From QHWT01 sp046726015 (GTDB lineage Bacteria; Acidobacteriota; Vicinamibacteria; Vicinamibacterales; 2-12-FULL-66-21): DNA of 15,608 bases. The notes under the pieces were generated by a model. It saw nothing but the letters and a program-made list of their open reading frames with translations, was not told the origin of the DNA and made no database searches. Within the stretch, counting starts at the first letter, position 1. Every line of letters begins with the position of its first letter. This document shows positions 14,706 to 15,608 of the stretch, piece after piece. The stretch spans positions 1 through 15,608 of the forward strand of contig JBKOZS010000191.1 of NCBI GenBank assembly GCA_046726015.1, given 5' to 3'. The position numbers and the translations under genes were made by a program.

Positions 14706-15608
14706 TTACTGCACCACGAAGGTGGTCAGCACCGGCCGATGATCCGACGGCATGACCCCATTGGCGTCGCGCGTGTCGTAGACCTGCGAAGACTTGACGG
14801 TCAGGTTCGTCGAACCCTTCGAGTAGAAGATGTAATCGATGCGCCCGTTCTTCGTTTGGCCGTTATTGCCCGAGAATGCGACCGCGGCGCCCTGCGAGGC
14901 CGCAACGGTCCACGAGTCGAAGAAGTACTTATTCAAGTGCGCAATCGACGTCTGATCGGGCCACGCGTTCATGTCGCCCGTCAGGATCTTGTTTTCCGGC
15001 TGGGGCGCCGCCCAGGTCGTGACTTCGGTCGCCTGCGTCAGGCGCAACGACGCCGAGTCGGGATCGAGGTGCGTGAGAAGGAAGGTGATCGTTCGGCCGT
15101 TCCAGGTAAGGCTCGCCTCGGCGACGCTGCGATCGCCGTTGTGGACGATCTCATACAGGTCGGTGCTGTCGAAGGGCACCGTCGAGAGAATGAGGTTGCC
15201 GGGTTGCCGGTGGAGTCGCCGCCGTGTTCACGACCAGGGTCGGCCGGGGTGACACATCCGAGGCGATGTCTGAGTAGATCTGCTTGTATGACGCCTGGCT
15301 GGCGCCCCCCTCGTCGATCAGCAGCACCCGCGTATAGCGCGAGCTGCCGAAGTCCCCGCGCACGACCGCTTGCACCAGCGCCGTAACGTCGAACGTGATC
15401 CTCGATCCTGCAGCGTTGGTGATCGGCTTGACCGCGTATCGCGCACCTCGGTCGACGCCCGGTTGCGACCACGCCACGCCTGCTTTGCGCGTGTTCCAGG
15501 TGGCCGCCTACTGGTCGTACGAGGAAGGCACGTGATACGCAGTGGAATGTTTTTAACGTTTGGAGGGTTGCGCGCGAGCGTGGCGAGGATTGTCTGGTCC
15601 TGGCCAGA
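14706..15608 (-). pseudogene. Decayed DNRLRE-like plus endonuclease/exonuclease/phosphatase protein
   Basis: Two parts of one probable gene survive in different frames. The upstream part (about 15543 down to 15200) encodes YHVPSSYDQ, an in-frame TAG at 15508-15510, then AATWNTRKAGVAWSQPG and RITFDVTALVQ with RYTRVLLIDEGGASQASYKQ, typical of a DNRLRE/CBM96-like secreted beta-sandwich. A TAA at 15553-15555 breaks the same frame further upstream. The downstream part (15227-14706, other frame) encodes NLILSTVPFDSTDLYEIV, THLDPDS, GDMNAWPD, RIDYIFYSK and SDHRPVL, which form the C-terminal half of an EEP-fold phosphodiesterase with its His/Asp motifs. The N-terminal half of that domain, with the conserved WN and QE motifs, is missing, so roughly 100 codons appear deleted where the frames meet. 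The gene may extend past the window. Non-functional as read, unless the sequence has errors. Confidence 0.75.

Noticed and set aside
13757..14755. Plus-strand open frame of 332 codons
   Set aside because: Antisense to the NHL gene and running through the inverted repeat and heptamer string; the tail translates the repeat.

Overview
The window is GC-rich and shows a gene set typical of Acidobacteriota, probably a Vicinamibacteria-like soil lineage. The indicators are an ADOP-type MacB/FtsX permease, a DUF1592 (PSD1-type) cytochrome next to a DUF1552 protein, SBBP and NHL beta-propellers, and a CPBP protease. The taxonomic guess rests on gene content only. No tRNA, rRNA, CRISPR array or intact insertion sequence was seen.

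Layout: (1) 3-2206, plus strand: the 3' part of an ECF sigma factor with a SnoaL-like C-terminus, then a PLP-dependent group II decarboxylase 29 bp downstream. (2) 2378-6075, minus strand: a CPBP (CAAX-type) membrane protease and an ADOP permease. The gap between them holds a sigma70-like promoter bracketed by two copies of one palindrome, CCCATCG-N5-CGATGGG, centred 51 bp apart. A strong GGAGG site then precedes a GTG start. This is the clearest regulatory structure in the window. (3) 6066-7163, plus strand: an SBBP beta-propeller lacking any visible export signal or upstream domains, probably a 5'-truncated remnant. It ends on the same CTAG tetranucleotide as the convergent DUF4034 gene. (4) 7160-14524, minus strand: five genes in the order NHL propeller, DUF1592 cytochrome, DUF1552 (Tat-exported), ankyrin-repeat protein and DUF4034 protein. 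The middle three overlap or touch and look translationally coupled. All carry export signals or export-like N-termini, so the set looks like an envelope module of unknown function. A good sigma70-like promoter sits so close to the DUF1592 ATG that its mRNA would be nearly leaderless. (5) 14545-15608: a nested inverted repeat, a 7-bp-period tandem repeat, and a decayed gene for a DNRLRE-like plus endonuclease/exonuclease/phosphatase protein with stop codons, a frame change and an apparent internal deletion.

How the genes work together: DUF1592, DUF1552 and ankyrin genes are recurrent neighbours in Acidobacteriota and related phyla (from general knowledge). Here they have a private promoter, and the NHL gene lies just upstream. 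The ADOP gene appears to be controlled on its own by a dimeric repressor not encoded in this window. The sigma factor and decarboxylase may be one transcript.
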